From Castellaniella sp. (GTDB taxonomy: Bacteria > Pseudomonadota > Gammaproteobacteria > Burkholderiales > Burkholderiaceae_B), in NCBI RefSeq assembly GCF_034675845.1, contig NZ_JAUCCU010000002.1, forward strand, positions 372,001 to 436,000: DNA of 64,000 nt, written 5' to 3'. A program made the position numbers and the translations under genes. Below the pieces are notes generated by a model. That model saw only the letters and a list, made by a program, of their open reading frames with translations. It ran no database searches and was not told the DNA's origin. Of this stretch, positions 1 through 8,145 are shown piece by piece (the first letter of the stretch is position 1; each line of letters begins with the position of its first letter).

Positions 1-411
1 TCTAGTAGATTTGGTTTTTTTGATTCTTGATGGATCAAGTCGAGATTTCAGTAGTGTATATACTTTGTTGAAAGATGTAATAATCCCATCACTTGATCAT
101 AATGAGAAGGATCGAATTTTAATAGGTATAAATAAAGCTGATCAAGCCATGAGTGGACATTTTTGGGATCGAACAAAGAATCGTCCGGAAGAAAAATTAA
201 CTAAATTTTTAGAGGACCAATCTGAGGAAGTAAAAAGGAGGATCAATGGCCTAGATCCTGATTTAAACGTCGATCCTATTTTTTATTCTGCTGGATATAC
301 CTTCGATGGCGAGTTGATTTCTAGACCATATAATTTAGAAAAGCTTTTAAGTTATATTATGCTTTGCTTGCCCAGAAAAAAACGAGCAGTCGTTTCTGAA
401 TACATTAATGA
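1..411 (+). pseudogene. GTPase gene, N-terminal/central fragment (cut by window start and by IS copy A)
   Basis: The reading frame is already open at position 2 and runs to the IS junction at 411, then reads 55 bases into the IS to a stop at 464-466. Visible features are a hydrophobic strand (DLVFLILDG), a G4 guanine-specificity motif (INKAD, near 130-145) and a G5-like YSAG (near 290). This is the pattern of Era/YfjP-like small GTPases; the P-loop and switch regions lie before the window. The DNA is AT-rich compared with the region after 5000, which suggests transfer. The missing C-terminus is recognisable at 3048-3261 on the minus strand. It is a broken gene, and its function is unknown beyond GTP binding. 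Confidence 0.75.
406..411 (+). repeat. 6-bp target duplication TAATGA, first copy
   Basis: TAATGA directly abuts the outer end of IS copy A. Its partner is the reverse complement TCATTA at 3256-3261, which abuts IS copy B. Joining the two flanks with one TAATGA removed restores an open GTPase frame (Tyr-Ile-Asn-Glu-Asp-Arg-Asp across the joint). The pair therefore looks like one IS target duplication that was later separated by an inversion. Confidence 0.65.
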
Positions 412-2045
412 GTCGTCCCTGAAGAATTCATTTCACCTATATCACGCCGGATTTCCGGCGATCTGAGGCCACGAACTCTGGCGGGGTAGCTCACCCCACA
501 GGGATGATTTCTGAATCCGCTGCCAAATCCAGGTCAAAAAATAAGGCGCAAAAAAAGGGCGAATGCCCTTTCGGGCAATCATGCGCAACAGCCATTTCAT
601 ATTGAAGCCTGCCGCGCACAGCACCGCATGAATGGCGTCTCCAATTTGTCCCTTCAAGTGACAGCGATTCATGCCGTGATCGCTTTTCAGATGCCCAATG
701 ATCGGTTCAATCGCCTGGCGCCGTCTCAGCAACTGCTGCTCTTTGGGTGTCAAGCGTTTGAATTTTCCACGGTGCTTCAGTGCATATTCCGGGATTTCAC
801 CATCTACCCCGCGATACCCCAGATCAGCATAGACCGTCTTGGGTTTGACGCCGGTGTCCTGCAGCAGGATACTGGCTTGCTCCAGCGCTTCTGCTAGCGT
901 ATGGCCATCGTACGGGTTGCCTGGGAAGCTGCGTGCGCCCACGATCAGGTTCCCTGTCAACGTGGTCACGATACCCACCTTGACCCCGAACTCATATGGG
1001 GTGCGGGCCTTGCCCTTACCGATACACTCGACTTCGGGGGCATGCCAGCTGTAAATCTTGTCCTTGCCCTTCACCGCCTTCTTGCGACGGCTCTGCTCTG
1101 CGATTCGATGCGCTCGGGCCAGCAGTGGGTCCAAGGCCTGCTGGATGCTTTGGGCCAGCATCGTCTTGCTGCGCTCGATGTCGCGGGCCAAGCGGCCCAG
1201 AATCGTGCGCTGGCGCTTGATCGCCTTGTGCATGCGGCGGTACTGCTTGGCGTGCGCATAGCGCCCAGCCCGCCTGGCCAGGTCCCGGCCTTCTTTGGCG
1301 TAGCTTTGCTTCAAGCAAATGCCATGGGCCTTGGCAGCGGTTGCCAGTTTTTCACGTGCCACTTCCAGCAGGCGGCTGTCGGTGGGGTGTGCCACCGCCT
1401 TACTCTGCACCGTGCTGTCCACGATCACTGTTTCCAGCGCCCGGCGCTCGATGAGCCCCAGCTTCATGCCCACCATAATGGTTTGCACCAGCAGTTCTTC
1501 GACGCCATCTTCGCCCAATAGCCCCCGGAAACGGCTGATCGCGCTGGGATCGCACGGCAGGCGATCCTCGAAATATTCCTGGCCGGAAAAGTATTGCCAG
1601 ACTGGCGTCTCGCTCCAGCGTTCGCATACGCCTTCATCACTTTCGTTGAAGGTGTGCTTCAAATACAGCAAGGAGATCATCAGCCGCATTGGCAGGCGCG
1701 GGCGCCCAGCGTTTGAAATCGCACCGCCTACGACAGCCACGCTCGGGCCAAACAAATCCACATCGGAAACTTTCTTTCCTGTGCGCACCTGGCGAGCAAA
1801 TCGATGGGCCACCGAGGCCTCCAATTCCTGCCAAGGGATATGCGTGGCGAGTACCGCCAGCGGTTTACGCAGATCGATCATTTGATCCAGGCGACTGCGG
1901 AAAAAATCGTCGATTTCACTCATGGGGCGTTTGGCATTTCTCCCAGAAAATGACCTGCAACGGAGGCGTTTCTGGGAGATTTGGTGGTTTTGGATGTCAA
2001 TATTATTGCATGAAATCAATGTGTTATTGATACTGCAGGGGCGAC
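412..2045 (-). mobile_element. Insertion sequence copy A, 1634 bp, minus orientation
   Basis: The ends are 13-bp imperfect inverted repeats, GTCGTCCCTGAAG at 412 and the complement of GTCGCCCCTGCAG ending at 2045. It carries one DDE transposase gene. A second copy of identical length lies at 3262-4895 in opposite orientation, with scattered substitutions between them, so they are not a very recent duplicate pair. The bases immediately outside copy A do not match each other (TGA against CAC), so it is not a simple insertion as it stands. The transposase looks IS5-like, but 1634 bp with a 6-bp duplication is unusual for IS5 and could indicate an unclassified group. Confidence 0.93.
442..1923 (-). 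CDS. IS transposase (DDE, DUF772 plus DDE_Tnp_1 type), copy A
   Basis: A 493-residue transposase starting at the ATG that begins MSEIDDFF. The frame is open for 32 more codons upstream, but those run through the IS terminal region and look non-coding. The N-terminal half has the DUF772-like pattern (LPMRLMISLLYLKH). The RNase H-fold catalytic triad is probably D169 (in VIVDST), D367 (in YADLGYRG) and E406 (in IEPIIGHLK). A basic, Arg-rich insertion lies between the first two acids. The frame is intact, so the copy could still be active. It catalyses cut-and-paste or copy transposition of its own element. Confidence 0.93.
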   Translation of the reverse strand: MSEIDDFFRSRLDQMIDLRKPLAVLATHIPWQELEASVAHRFARQVRTGKKVSDVDLFGPSVAVVGGAISNAGRPRLPMRLMISLLYLKHTFNESDEGVCERWSETPVWQYFSGQEYFEDRLPCDPSAISRFRGLLGEDGVEELLVQTIMVGMKLGLIERRALETVIVDSTVQSKAVAHPTDSRLLEVAREKLATAAKAHGICLKQSYAKEGRDLARRAGRYAHAKQYRRMHKAIKRQRTILGRLARDIERSKTMLAQSIQQALDPLLARAHRIAEQSRRKKAVKGKDKIYSWHAPEVECIGKGKARTPYEFGVKVGIVTTLTGNLIVGARSFPGNPYDGHTLAEALEQASILLQDTGVKPKTVYADLGYRGVDGEIPEYALKHRGKFKRLTPKEQQLLRRRQAIEPIIGHLKSDHGMNRCHLKGQIGDAIHAVLCAAGFNMKWLLRMIARKGIRPFFAPYFLTWIWQRIQKSSLWGELPRQSSWPQIAGNPA

Positions 2046-2172
2046 CACATAAGACAGTTTAGAGAATAATCAAATGCTGCCGCGATGATCGATCAATTTT
2101 CTCAAAACAAAAATGAAATAATAATTCAATAAAATTAATACACCACTCATATTTTAAAATCAAATAATTAAA

Positions 2173-2196
2173 GGCTTGCTCTGTGACAAACAAGCC
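2173..2196 (-). terminator. Hairpin downstream of the yaaW-like gene
   Basis: GGCTTG and CAAGCC form a 6-bp stem with a 12-base loop. Read on the minus strand it is followed by TTTAATTA, a weak U-rich tail, about 70 bp after the yaaW-like stop codon. The rest of 2046-2265 is very AT-rich, and I see no gene in it. Confidence 0.45.
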
Positions 2197-2265
2197 AGCT
2201 AAATTAAATTAAATACATTGCTTACTAAGCCAATTTTAAAAATCCATTCGAAGCAATACAAAAAA

Positions 2266-3036
2266 TTAATTATCTAATTCTTTTTCTATGTCTCCCATAA
2301 TCCCTTCCTTTTCTGCTTGATATCTTTTACGCAGCAGCGCAACATTAATTACAGCTGGAATCGTGACCCGATCCGCAGGCCCAGCCAAATCAACCACAGT
2401 CCATAGCCCAGCCAATGCCCAACCCACAGGTCCAGTCAAAATGGATGCAGCCCTAACCAACGCTGCATTTCCAGCAAGCGATAGTCCATGCCCAACAATG
2501 GAGCGGCTAATTGCATTAGCAATAACCAAAGTCAGACGATATGATGCGAATCCTCCCATCCTAAACAGTGCTTGAATAGCCGCCGTCAAGCCAGCTGCAG
2601 ATAAGGATAAAACATTGTCAATTCCGATAATTTTCGCGAACTCAGCTCTTTCTGGCTCTGTCATTTTTCCTAGAGAGTCTTCGATTATTTTTGTCATCAA
2701 ATTATTTTCGATCATGATGACTTCATTATTTTTCTTGTACTTAGCCCCCATCTTATCGCAAACATCCGTCAACACCTCGCGATATAAAACACCTTTTCCG
2801 CCACGGAATAAAGTAGAGAGGCTATTGGCACCAAAGCACTGAATTTCAGCTGCAATTAAATGCCAATACCTAGTATGATCCGGGTGATATTTTTTATATA
2901 GATCATTTCCAGTTAACTCTTCTGTATATCTACTTTTACCATCTTTATCCACTATTAAACAATCAACCAAATCAACCAAATCTTCACTAGGAATTTCCTC
3001 AAGAAAATCCAAATCAACATCATTTCTATAGGCCAT
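2266..3036 (-). CDS. YaaW/UPF0174 family protein with N-terminal DUF3944
   Basis: A 256-residue protein. Residues 1-35 fit the short DUF3944 motif (DLDFLEEIPSEDL, then a DKDGKSR segment). The remainder resembles E. coli YaaW/UPF0174: a YWHLIAAEIQCFG block, FRGGKGVLYREVL, and a C-terminal part rich in Gly/Ala that ends with RVTIPAVINVALLRKR. Two hydrophobic stretches near residues 150-220 may contact membrane. The biochemical function of the family is unknown to me. It starts 11 bp after the stop of the GTPase C-terminal fragment, so the two were one operon. AT-rich like that fragment and unlike the core genes. Intact, but probably separated from its original promoter by IS copy B. Confidence 0.8.
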   Translation of the reverse strand: MAYRNDVDLDFLEEIPSEDLVDLVDCLIVDKDGKSRYTEELTGNDLYKKYHPDHTRYWHLIAAEIQCFGANSLSTLFRGGKGVLYREVLTDVCDKMGAKYKKNNEVIMIENNLMTKIIEDSLGKMTEPERAEFAKIIGIDNVLSLSAAGLTAAIQALFRMGGFASYRLTLVIANAISRSIVGHGLSLAGNAALVRAASILTGPVGWALAGLWTVVDLAGPADRVTIPAVINVALLRKRYQAEKEGIMGDIEKELDN

Positions 3037-3047
3037 AATTTACCCTA

Positions 3048-3261
3048 TTATTTAGTTTTTTTAGTTATAATAATTGGAACTACATTGTTTTTAACAAAAC
3101 CAATGAATTTATCAATATTTTCTGGTTTTTTTAACTCATCAAAAACCTTAGCGCTAACATCTTTTACGTATTCAAGAAAAGAATCAAATATAGATTTCTC
3201 AACATCTTCTTTATAGTCACGCTTATTATCATTAGACTTGAAATTATCCCTATCCTCATTA
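3048..3261 (-). pseudogene. C-terminal fragment of the split GTPase
   Basis: On the minus strand the frame is open from the IS copy B junction at 3261 to a TAA at 3048-3050, giving about 70 residues that begin NEDRDNFKSND and end VVPIIITKKTK. There is no start codon context at the 5' end. The first residues Asn-Glu repeat the last residues encoded before IS copy A (Ile-Asn-Glu). The fragment therefore continues the GTPase at 1-411 across a duplicated TAATGA. It is highly charged and then hydrophobic, as expected for a GTPase tail. The next gene, yaaW-like, follows after 11 bp. Confidence 0.75.
3256..3261 (-). repeat. 6-bp target duplication TAATGA, second copy
   Basis: Reads TAATGA on the minus strand, directly outside IS copy B, and pairs with 406-411. 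A 3-bp match, TTA at 3259-3261 and 4896-4898, also exists around copy B. It would be a competing, shorter target duplication, but it does not reconnect any gene. Confidence 0.6.
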
Positions 3262-4895
3262 GTCGCCCCTGAAGTATCAATAACACATTGATTTCATGTA
3301 ATAATATTGACATCCAAAACCAACAAATCTCCCAGAAACGCCTCCGTTGCAGGTCATTTTCTGGGAGAAATGCCAAACGCCCCATGAGTGAAATCGACGA
3401 TTTTTTCCGCAGTCGCCTGGATCAAATGATCGATCTGCGCAAACCGCTGGCGGTACTCGCCACGCATATTCCCTGGCAGGAATTGGAGGCCTCGGTGGCC
3501 CATCGATTTGCACGCCAAGTGCGCACAGGAAAGAAAGTTTCCGATGTGGATTTGTTTGGCCCGAGCGTGGCTGTCGTGGGCGGTGCGATTTCAAACGCTG
3601 GGCGCCCGCGCCTGCCGATGCGCCTCATGATCTCCTTGCTGTATCTGAAGCACACCTTCAACGAAAGTGATGAAGGCGTATGCGAACGCTGGAGCGAGAC
3701 GCCAGTCTGGCAATACTTTTCCGGCCAGGAATATTTCGAGGATCGCCTGCCGTGCGATCCCAGCGCGATCAGCCGCTTCCGAGGCCTGCTGGGCGAAGAA
3801 GGCGTGGAAGAATTGCTGGTGCAAACCATTATGGTGGGCATGAAGCTGGGCCTGATTGAACGTCGGGCACTGGAAACCGTGATCGTGGACAGCACGGTGC
3901 AGAGCAAGGCGGTGGCACACCCCACTGACAGCCGCTTGCTGGAAGTGGCACGTGACAAGCTGGCTGAGGCTGCCAAGGCCCATGGCATTTGCTTGAAGCA
4001 AAGCTACGCCAAAGAAGGCCGGGACCTGGCCAGGCGGGCTGGGCGATATGCGCACGCCAAGCAGTACCGCCGCATGCACAAAGCGATCAAGCGCCAGCGC
4101 ACGATTCTGGGCCGCTTGGCCCGCGACATCGAGCGCAGCAAGACGGTGCTGGCCCAAAGCATCCAGCAAGCCCTGGATCCGCTGCTGGCCCGAGCACATC
4201 GAATCGCGGAGCAGAGCCGTCGCAAGCAGGCGGTGAAGGGCAAGGACAAGATTTACAGCTGGCATGCCCCCGAAGTCGAGTGTATCGGTAAGGGCAAGGC
4301 CCGCACCCCATATGAGTTCGGCGTCAAGGTGGGTATCGTCACCACGTTGACAGGGAACCTGATCGTGGGCGCACGCAGCTTCCCAGGCAACCCGTACGAT
4401 GGTCATACTTTGGCGGAGGCATTGGAGCAAGCCAGTATCCTGCTGCAGGACACCGGCGTCAAACCCAAGACGATCTATGCGGATCTGGGGTATCGCGGGG
4501 TAGATGGTGAAATCCCGGAATATGCACTGAAGCACCGTGGGAAATTCAAACGCTTGACACCCAAAGAGCAGCAGTTGCTGAGACGGCGCCAGGCGATTGA
4601 GCCGATCATTGGGCATCTTAAAAGCGATCACGGCATGAATCGCTGCCACTTGAAGGGACAAATTGGGGACGCTATCCACGCGGTGCTATGCGCGGCGGGC
4701 TTCAATATGAAGTGGCTGCTGCGCATGATTGCCCGCAAGGGCATCCGCCCTTTTTTTGCGCCTTATTTTTTGACCTGGATCTGGCAGCGAATTCAGAAAT
4801 CATCCCTGTGGGGTGAGCTACCCCGCCAGGATGCGTGGCCTCAGATCGCCGGAAATCCGGCGTGATATAGGTGAAATGAATTCTTCAGGGACGAC
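3262..4895 (+). mobile_element. Insertion sequence copy B, 1634 bp, plus orientation
   Basis: Inverted terminal repeats GTCGCCCCTGAAG at 3262 and CTTCAGGGACGAC ending at 4895. Same length as copy A and nearly identical, but inverted relative to it. Its left flank is the cut end of the GTPase C-terminal fragment and its right flank is the cut end of an Rpn-type nuclease gene on the other strand. Both flanking genes lack their 5' ends, so this cannot be a plain insertion into one gene. An inversion between the two IS copies together with a flanking deletion explains it. Confidence 0.93.
3384..4865 (+). CDS. IS transposase (DDE, DUF772 plus DDE_Tnp_1 type), copy B
   Basis: A 493-residue DDE transposase, same family and start (MSEIDDFF) as copy A. 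The catalytic residues are conserved: D169 in VIVDST, D367 in YADLGYRG, E406 in IEPIIGHLK. It differs from copy A at a few residues, for example Glu for Asp in the LLGE-GVEE segment and RDKLAEAAK for REKLATAAK. The frame is complete, so it is potentially functional. Confidence 0.93.
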   Translation: MSEIDDFFRSRLDQMIDLRKPLAVLATHIPWQELEASVAHRFARQVRTGKKVSDVDLFGPSVAVVGGAISNAGRPRLPMRLMISLLYLKHTFNESDEGVCERWSETPVWQYFSGQEYFEDRLPCDPSAISRFRGLLGEEGVEELLVQTIMVGMKLGLIERRALETVIVDSTVQSKAVAHPTDSRLLEVARDKLAEAAKAHGICLKQSYAKEGRDLARRAGRYAHAKQYRRMHKAIKRQRTILGRLARDIERSKTVLAQSIQQALDPLLARAHRIAEQSRRKQAVKGKDKIYSWHAPEVECIGKGKARTPYEFGVKVGIVTTLTGNLIVGARSFPGNPYDGHTLAEALEQASILLQDTGVKPKTIYADLGYRGVDGEIPEYALKHRGKFKRLTPKEQQLLRRRQAIEPIIGHLKSDHGMNRCHLKGQIGDAIHAVLCAAGFNMKWLLRMIARKGIRPFFAPYFLTWIWQRIQKSSLWGELPRQDAWPQIAGNPA

Positions 4896-5834
4896 TTATT
4901 AGCCCCTGATCTGCATGCCCTGATCGACTGGTCCGTTTCAGTTGATTTTCTGGACAAGGAGCTGCAGGCGATCCAACGGGCTTCCACTCCTGCCAATGGA
5001 CGGCAATTGGTGGATAAGCTGGTGAAGGTTCAGTTACTGGCGGGTGCTAGCGCTTTGCTGCTGGTCCACATCGAGGTCCAGGGCCGACTATCCACGCCGA
5101 CAGACTTTCAGGTCTTTGGGTGGCGGATTTTTCAATACAGAATGCTGATCCAGGTGCGTGAATTGCGCAAGACCAAAGCCCTGCTTCCGCCGACGATCTT
5201 CAGCCTGGGGGTTTTGATTGACCAGCCGCCCAATCCTGGCAGAGCGCCTCGAACACAGGGCAGCTATCAGGATAAGTTCTTGTCGCAAAGGACAGAATTT
5301 ACCTTTCCCATTGTAGAATTAAGCCAATGGCATGGTCGCATGGATACGCTGGATGCTTTGGCTCCGACCAACCCTTTTGCCGTCATTGTAATGGCACAAA
5401 TCCTGGCTTCGATGCATGCGGATAAGGCTACTCGGCTGGGGCCGCTACTGAATATAGTGCGGCGTTTGTACGATTATGGCTACAGCAAGGATCAAATCAA
5501 CCCGCTGTTGCGGCTGGTGGAATGGATCATCCACCTATCGCAGGATTTAGAGTCGGAATATTTTGTGGCTGTCGATCAATTGCATCAGGAGCACAACATG
5601 AGCTACGTCACCGTAGTAGAGCGGGTATATACCCAGCGCGGACTGGAGCAAGGCCGTGAAGAGGGTATAGAGCAAGGACAAGCATTGCTGCTATTGGGCT
5701 TGATAGAACGTCGCTTCGGCCCTGTATCAGACGAAACCGTCCAGCGCATTCAGCAGGCCAATCGTCAGCAATTGACGGCGTGGTCTTTGAATATTCTGGA
5801 TGCCAAGGCGCTGGATGGTGTGTTTCTGGATTGA
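4896..5834 (+). pseudogene. Rpn/DUF4351-type PD-(D/E)XK nuclease family protein, 5' end lost at IS copy B
   Basis: The frame is open from the IS junction at 4896 (reading LLAPDLHALIDW) to 5834, about 312 residues. The usual N-terminus of about 20-30 residues before this motif is missing. The nuclease-like core is visible as FLDKEL followed by LLVHIEVQGR, the ExQ variant of the PD-(D/E)XK motif. The C-terminus has the EQGREEGIEQGQ repeat seen in this family, then a helical tail (LLGLIERRFGPV). Relatives (RpnA-like, recombination-promoting nucleases) are linked to mobile DNA. An internal start such as TTG 5007 could give 275 residues but would leave out part of the core, so it is most likely inactive. 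Confidence 0.75.
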
Positions 5835-5881
5835 TGAGGCCTGAATAGCATCGCCAGAGTCAGGGCGCTGGCCTGTCGCTT

Positions 5882-6649
5882 CTACTTCAGGTTCCCCGAT
5901 AAAAACTGCTGTAGTCTGGGGCTTTGTGGATTGTCAAAAATATCGGTCGGCGTCCCGGTTTCCTCGGCCACGCCCTGGTGCAAAAATAGCACGTGGGATG
6001 CCAGGTTTCGGGCAAAACCCATTTCGTGGGTGACCACCAGCATGGTGCGGCCTTCTTCGGCCAGCTTCTGCATGACCTTCAGGACTTCGCCGACCAGTTC
6101 GGGGTCCAGGGCAGACGTCGGTTCGTCAAACAGCATGACTTCGGGTTCCATCGCCAGGGCGCGGGCAATCGCGACGCGCTGCTGCTGACCGCCCGACAGC
6201 GATGACGGGTACTGGGTTTCCACCTTGGGGTCCAGGCCGACCTTGGCCAGGTAGTGCCGGGCGCGCTCGATGGCCTCGGCGCGGCTGAGTTTCAGCACCT
6301 GGACGGGGGCTTCGATGACGTTGCCCAGCACGTTCATGTGCGCCCATAGATTGAAGTGCTGGAACACCATGGCCAGCTTAGAGCGCAGGCGACGCAATTG
6401 ATCCAGGTCGGCGGCGTGCGGTTCGCCGCGCTTGTCCTGGATGATTTTCAGGGTTTCGCCGTTCAGTGATACGCTGCCGCGATCGGGTTTTTCCAGAAAA
6501 TTGATGCAGCGCAGGAAGGTGGACTTACCTGATCCGCTGGAGCCCAGGATGCAGATCACGTCGCCGGCGTTGGCCTGCAGGGATACACCCTTCAGGACTT
6601 CATTGTCGCCATAGTGTTTGTGAATATTGAGTACGTCGAGTTTGGACAT
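5882..6649 (-). CDS. hisP: Basic amino acid ABC transporter ATPase (HisP-like)
   Basis: A 255-residue ABC ATPase that powers uptake of histidine, lysine, arginine or ornithine. Walker A GSSGSGKST at 36-44, Q-loop in VFQHFNLW, signature LSGGQQQR at 151-158, Walker B VMLFDE at 171-176, H-loop in VVTHEMGFA near 208. It is close to E. coli HisP along its whole length, including the FLRCINFLEKP segment. Last gene of the run binding protein - HisQ - HisM - HisP, 6 bp after hisM. The exact substrate is not shown by sequence. Confidence 0.92.
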   Translation of the reverse strand: MSKLDVLNIHKHYGDNEVLKGVSLQANAGDVICILGSSGSGKSTFLRCINFLEKPDRGSVSLNGETLKIIQDKRGEPHAADLDQLRRLRSKLAMVFQHFNLWAHMNVLGNVIEAPVQVLKLSRAEAIERARHYLAKVGLDPKVETQYPSSLSGGQQQRVAIARALAMEPEVMLFDEPTSALDPELVGEVLKVMQKLAEEGRTMLVVTHEMGFARNLASHVLFLHQGVAEETGTPTDIFDNPQSPRLQQFLSGNLK

Positions 6650-6655
6650 GACTAT

Positions 6656-7366
6656 TTATCGGTGAGAGCCCAGGTAGGCCAGAGCGCGGTGCTCGTACCA
6701 GCGGAATAGGCCAATCAGTGTAAACGACAGGACCAGATACAGCAGGGCGGCAATGCCATAGGATGCGAAGGTCTGGTAGGTGGCCGAGTTGGCGTCGCGG
6801 GCGACTTTCAGGATGTCGGGTACGGTGGCGGTGAACGCCAGGGAGGTCGCGTGCAGCATCAGGATGACCTCGTTGCTGTAGGCGGGCAGGGCGCGGCGCA
6901 AGGCCGACGGGATGATGATGCGCCGATATAGGGCGAAGCGCGTCATGCCGAAGGCGCGGGCGGACTCGATTTCGCCTGCGTTGGTGGCGCGAATGGCCCC
7001 GGCGAAGATTTCCGTGGTGTAGGCCACCGTATTCAGCGTCAGTGCCAGCGTCAGGCAGTTGAATCCACTTTGGAAAAAATCGGCCAGCGGGGGGGTGTCC
7101 TTGATAAAGTCCAGGCTGTAGATGCCGGCATAGATAAACAGTATCTGCACATATAGCGGGGTGCCGCGAAACACATAGCTGAATACCCATAACGGCACGG
7201 ACAGCCAGCGGCGCGACGATACCCGGGCCACAGCCAGGAAGATCGACAGAAAAAATCCCATGGATACCGACAGCACCAGCAGCCACAGGGTGACCGCCAT
7301 GCCCGATAGGCTGCCGTTGCTGGAATACAGGTAGGCCCGCCAGAATTGGTCAATCACGTCCGTCAT
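6656..7366 (-). CDS. hisM: Amino acid ABC transporter permease (HisM-like)
   Basis: A 236-residue inner-membrane permease with about five hydrophobic helices. The EAA loop is seen as EIESARAFGMTRFALYRRIIIPSA, the contact site for the ATPase. FRGTPLYVQ and NTVAYTTEIFAGAIR are typical of HisM. Its start overlaps the hisQ stop by 4 bases, indicating translational coupling. With HisQ it forms the membrane channel of the histidine/lysine/arginine/ornithine importer. Confidence 0.9.
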   Translation of the reverse strand: MTDVIDQFWRAYLYSSNGSLSGMAVTLWLLVLSVSMGFFLSIFLAVARVSSRRWLSVPLWVFSYVFRGTPLYVQILFIYAGIYSLDFIKDTPPLADFFQSGFNCLTLALTLNTVAYTTEIFAGAIRATNAGEIESARAFGMTRFALYRRIIIPSALRRALPAYSNEVILMLHATSLAFTATVPDILKVARDANSATYQTFASYGIAALLYLVLSFTLIGLFRWYEHRALAYLGSHR

Positions 7367-8052
7367 AGCGAGGCCTCGCGCACGCCTACGCTGTAGCGTT
7401 TATCCAGCCAGTACAGCACACCGTTGGAGACTGTGGTCAAGGCCAGGTAGATGATGCCGGTGATGGAGATGAACAAAAACACGCGAAATGTGACATTACC
7501 GGCATCCTGGGCGACTTTGACCAGATCGGTCAGGCCGATCAGCGAGACCAGGGCAGTGGATTTCAGCAGGACCTGCCAGTTGTTGCCGATGCCGGGCAGT
7601 GCGTGGCGCATCATCTGCGGGAACAGCACCCGGCGGAAGACCTGGAATTCGCGCATGCCGTAGGCGGTAGCGGCTTCCAACTGGCCATAGGGGACGGCCA
7701 TGAAGGCGCCGCGAAAAGTCTCGGCAAAATACGCGCCATAGATGAAGCCCAGCGTCAGCACGCCCGCGGCGAAGGGGTCGATATCGATGTAGTCCAGGCC
7801 CAACAGATCGGTGACTTCATTCAGGTAGATCTGCAGGCTGAAGAAAATCAGCAGCATCAGGACTAGGTCCGGGACGCCGCGTATCAGGGTGGTGTAGGCC
7901 GTGGCCAGCAGGCGTGCCCACCACAAGGAAGACAGTTTGGCCCAGGCGCCCAGCAGCCCCAGAAACAGGGACACCAGCAGGGACAGCAGAGCAAGCTGAA
8001 TGGTGACCCAGGTGCCTGCCAGCAACAGGGGGCCGTAGCCGTTCAGGAACAT
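7363..8052 (-). CDS. hisQ: Amino acid ABC transporter permease (HisQ-like)
   Basis: A 229-residue permease that pairs with HisM. Hydrophobic helices near residues 10-35, 50-75, 90-115, 150-175 and 190-215. The EAA loop reads LEAATAYGMREFQVFRRVLFPQ-like, and IRGVPDLVLMLL matches the HisQ N-terminal region. It lies 93 bp downstream of the binding-protein gene, separated by a strong GC hairpin that probably lets the binding protein be made in excess. Confidence 0.9.
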   Translation of the reverse strand: MFLNGYGPLLLAGTWVTIQLALLSLLVSLFLGLLGAWAKLSSLWWARLLATAYTTLIRGVPDLVLMLLIFFSLQIYLNEVTDLLGLDYIDIDPFAAGVLTLGFIYGAYFAETFRGAFMAVPYGQLEAATAYGMREFQVFRRVLFPQMMRHALPGIGNNWQVLLKSTALVSLIGLTDLVKVAQDAGNVTFRVFLFISITGIIYLALTTVSNGVLYWLDKRYSVGVREASL

Positions 8053-8073
8053 GAGAAAATATCGAATAGGACA

Positions 8074-8117
8074 GCCGCCCGGGGGGAGCCGCCTGTCAGG
8101 GCGGCGATCCGGGCGGC
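8074..8117 (-). promoter_or_regulatory. Nested GC hairpin between binding-protein and permease genes
   Basis: GCCGCCCGG (8074-8082) pairs with CCGGGCGGC (8109-8117). Inside it, GCCGCC (8088-8093) pairs with GGCGGC (8100-8105). No U-tract follows in the transcription direction, so it is more likely a 3'-protecting or attenuating structure than a full terminator. Such structures after periplasmic binding-protein genes commonly raise the ratio of binding protein to permease. Confidence 0.55.
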
Positions 8118-8145
8118 CGGGCCGTGCGGCATGCCGCAGGCCTGA

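Noticed and set aside
3591..4679. 362-codon minus-strand open frame inside the transposase gene
   Set aside because: Antisense shadow of a GC-rich gene; no protein-family pattern, and a similar shadow occurs in the other copy.
3259..4898. TTA on both sides of IS copy B as a 3-bp target duplication
   Set aside because: It would mean a simple insertion, but the genes on the two sides are both missing their 5' ends and do not join. The 6-bp TAATGA pairing of copy A's and copy B's outer flanks restores a real gene. A 3-bp match occurs by chance once in 64.
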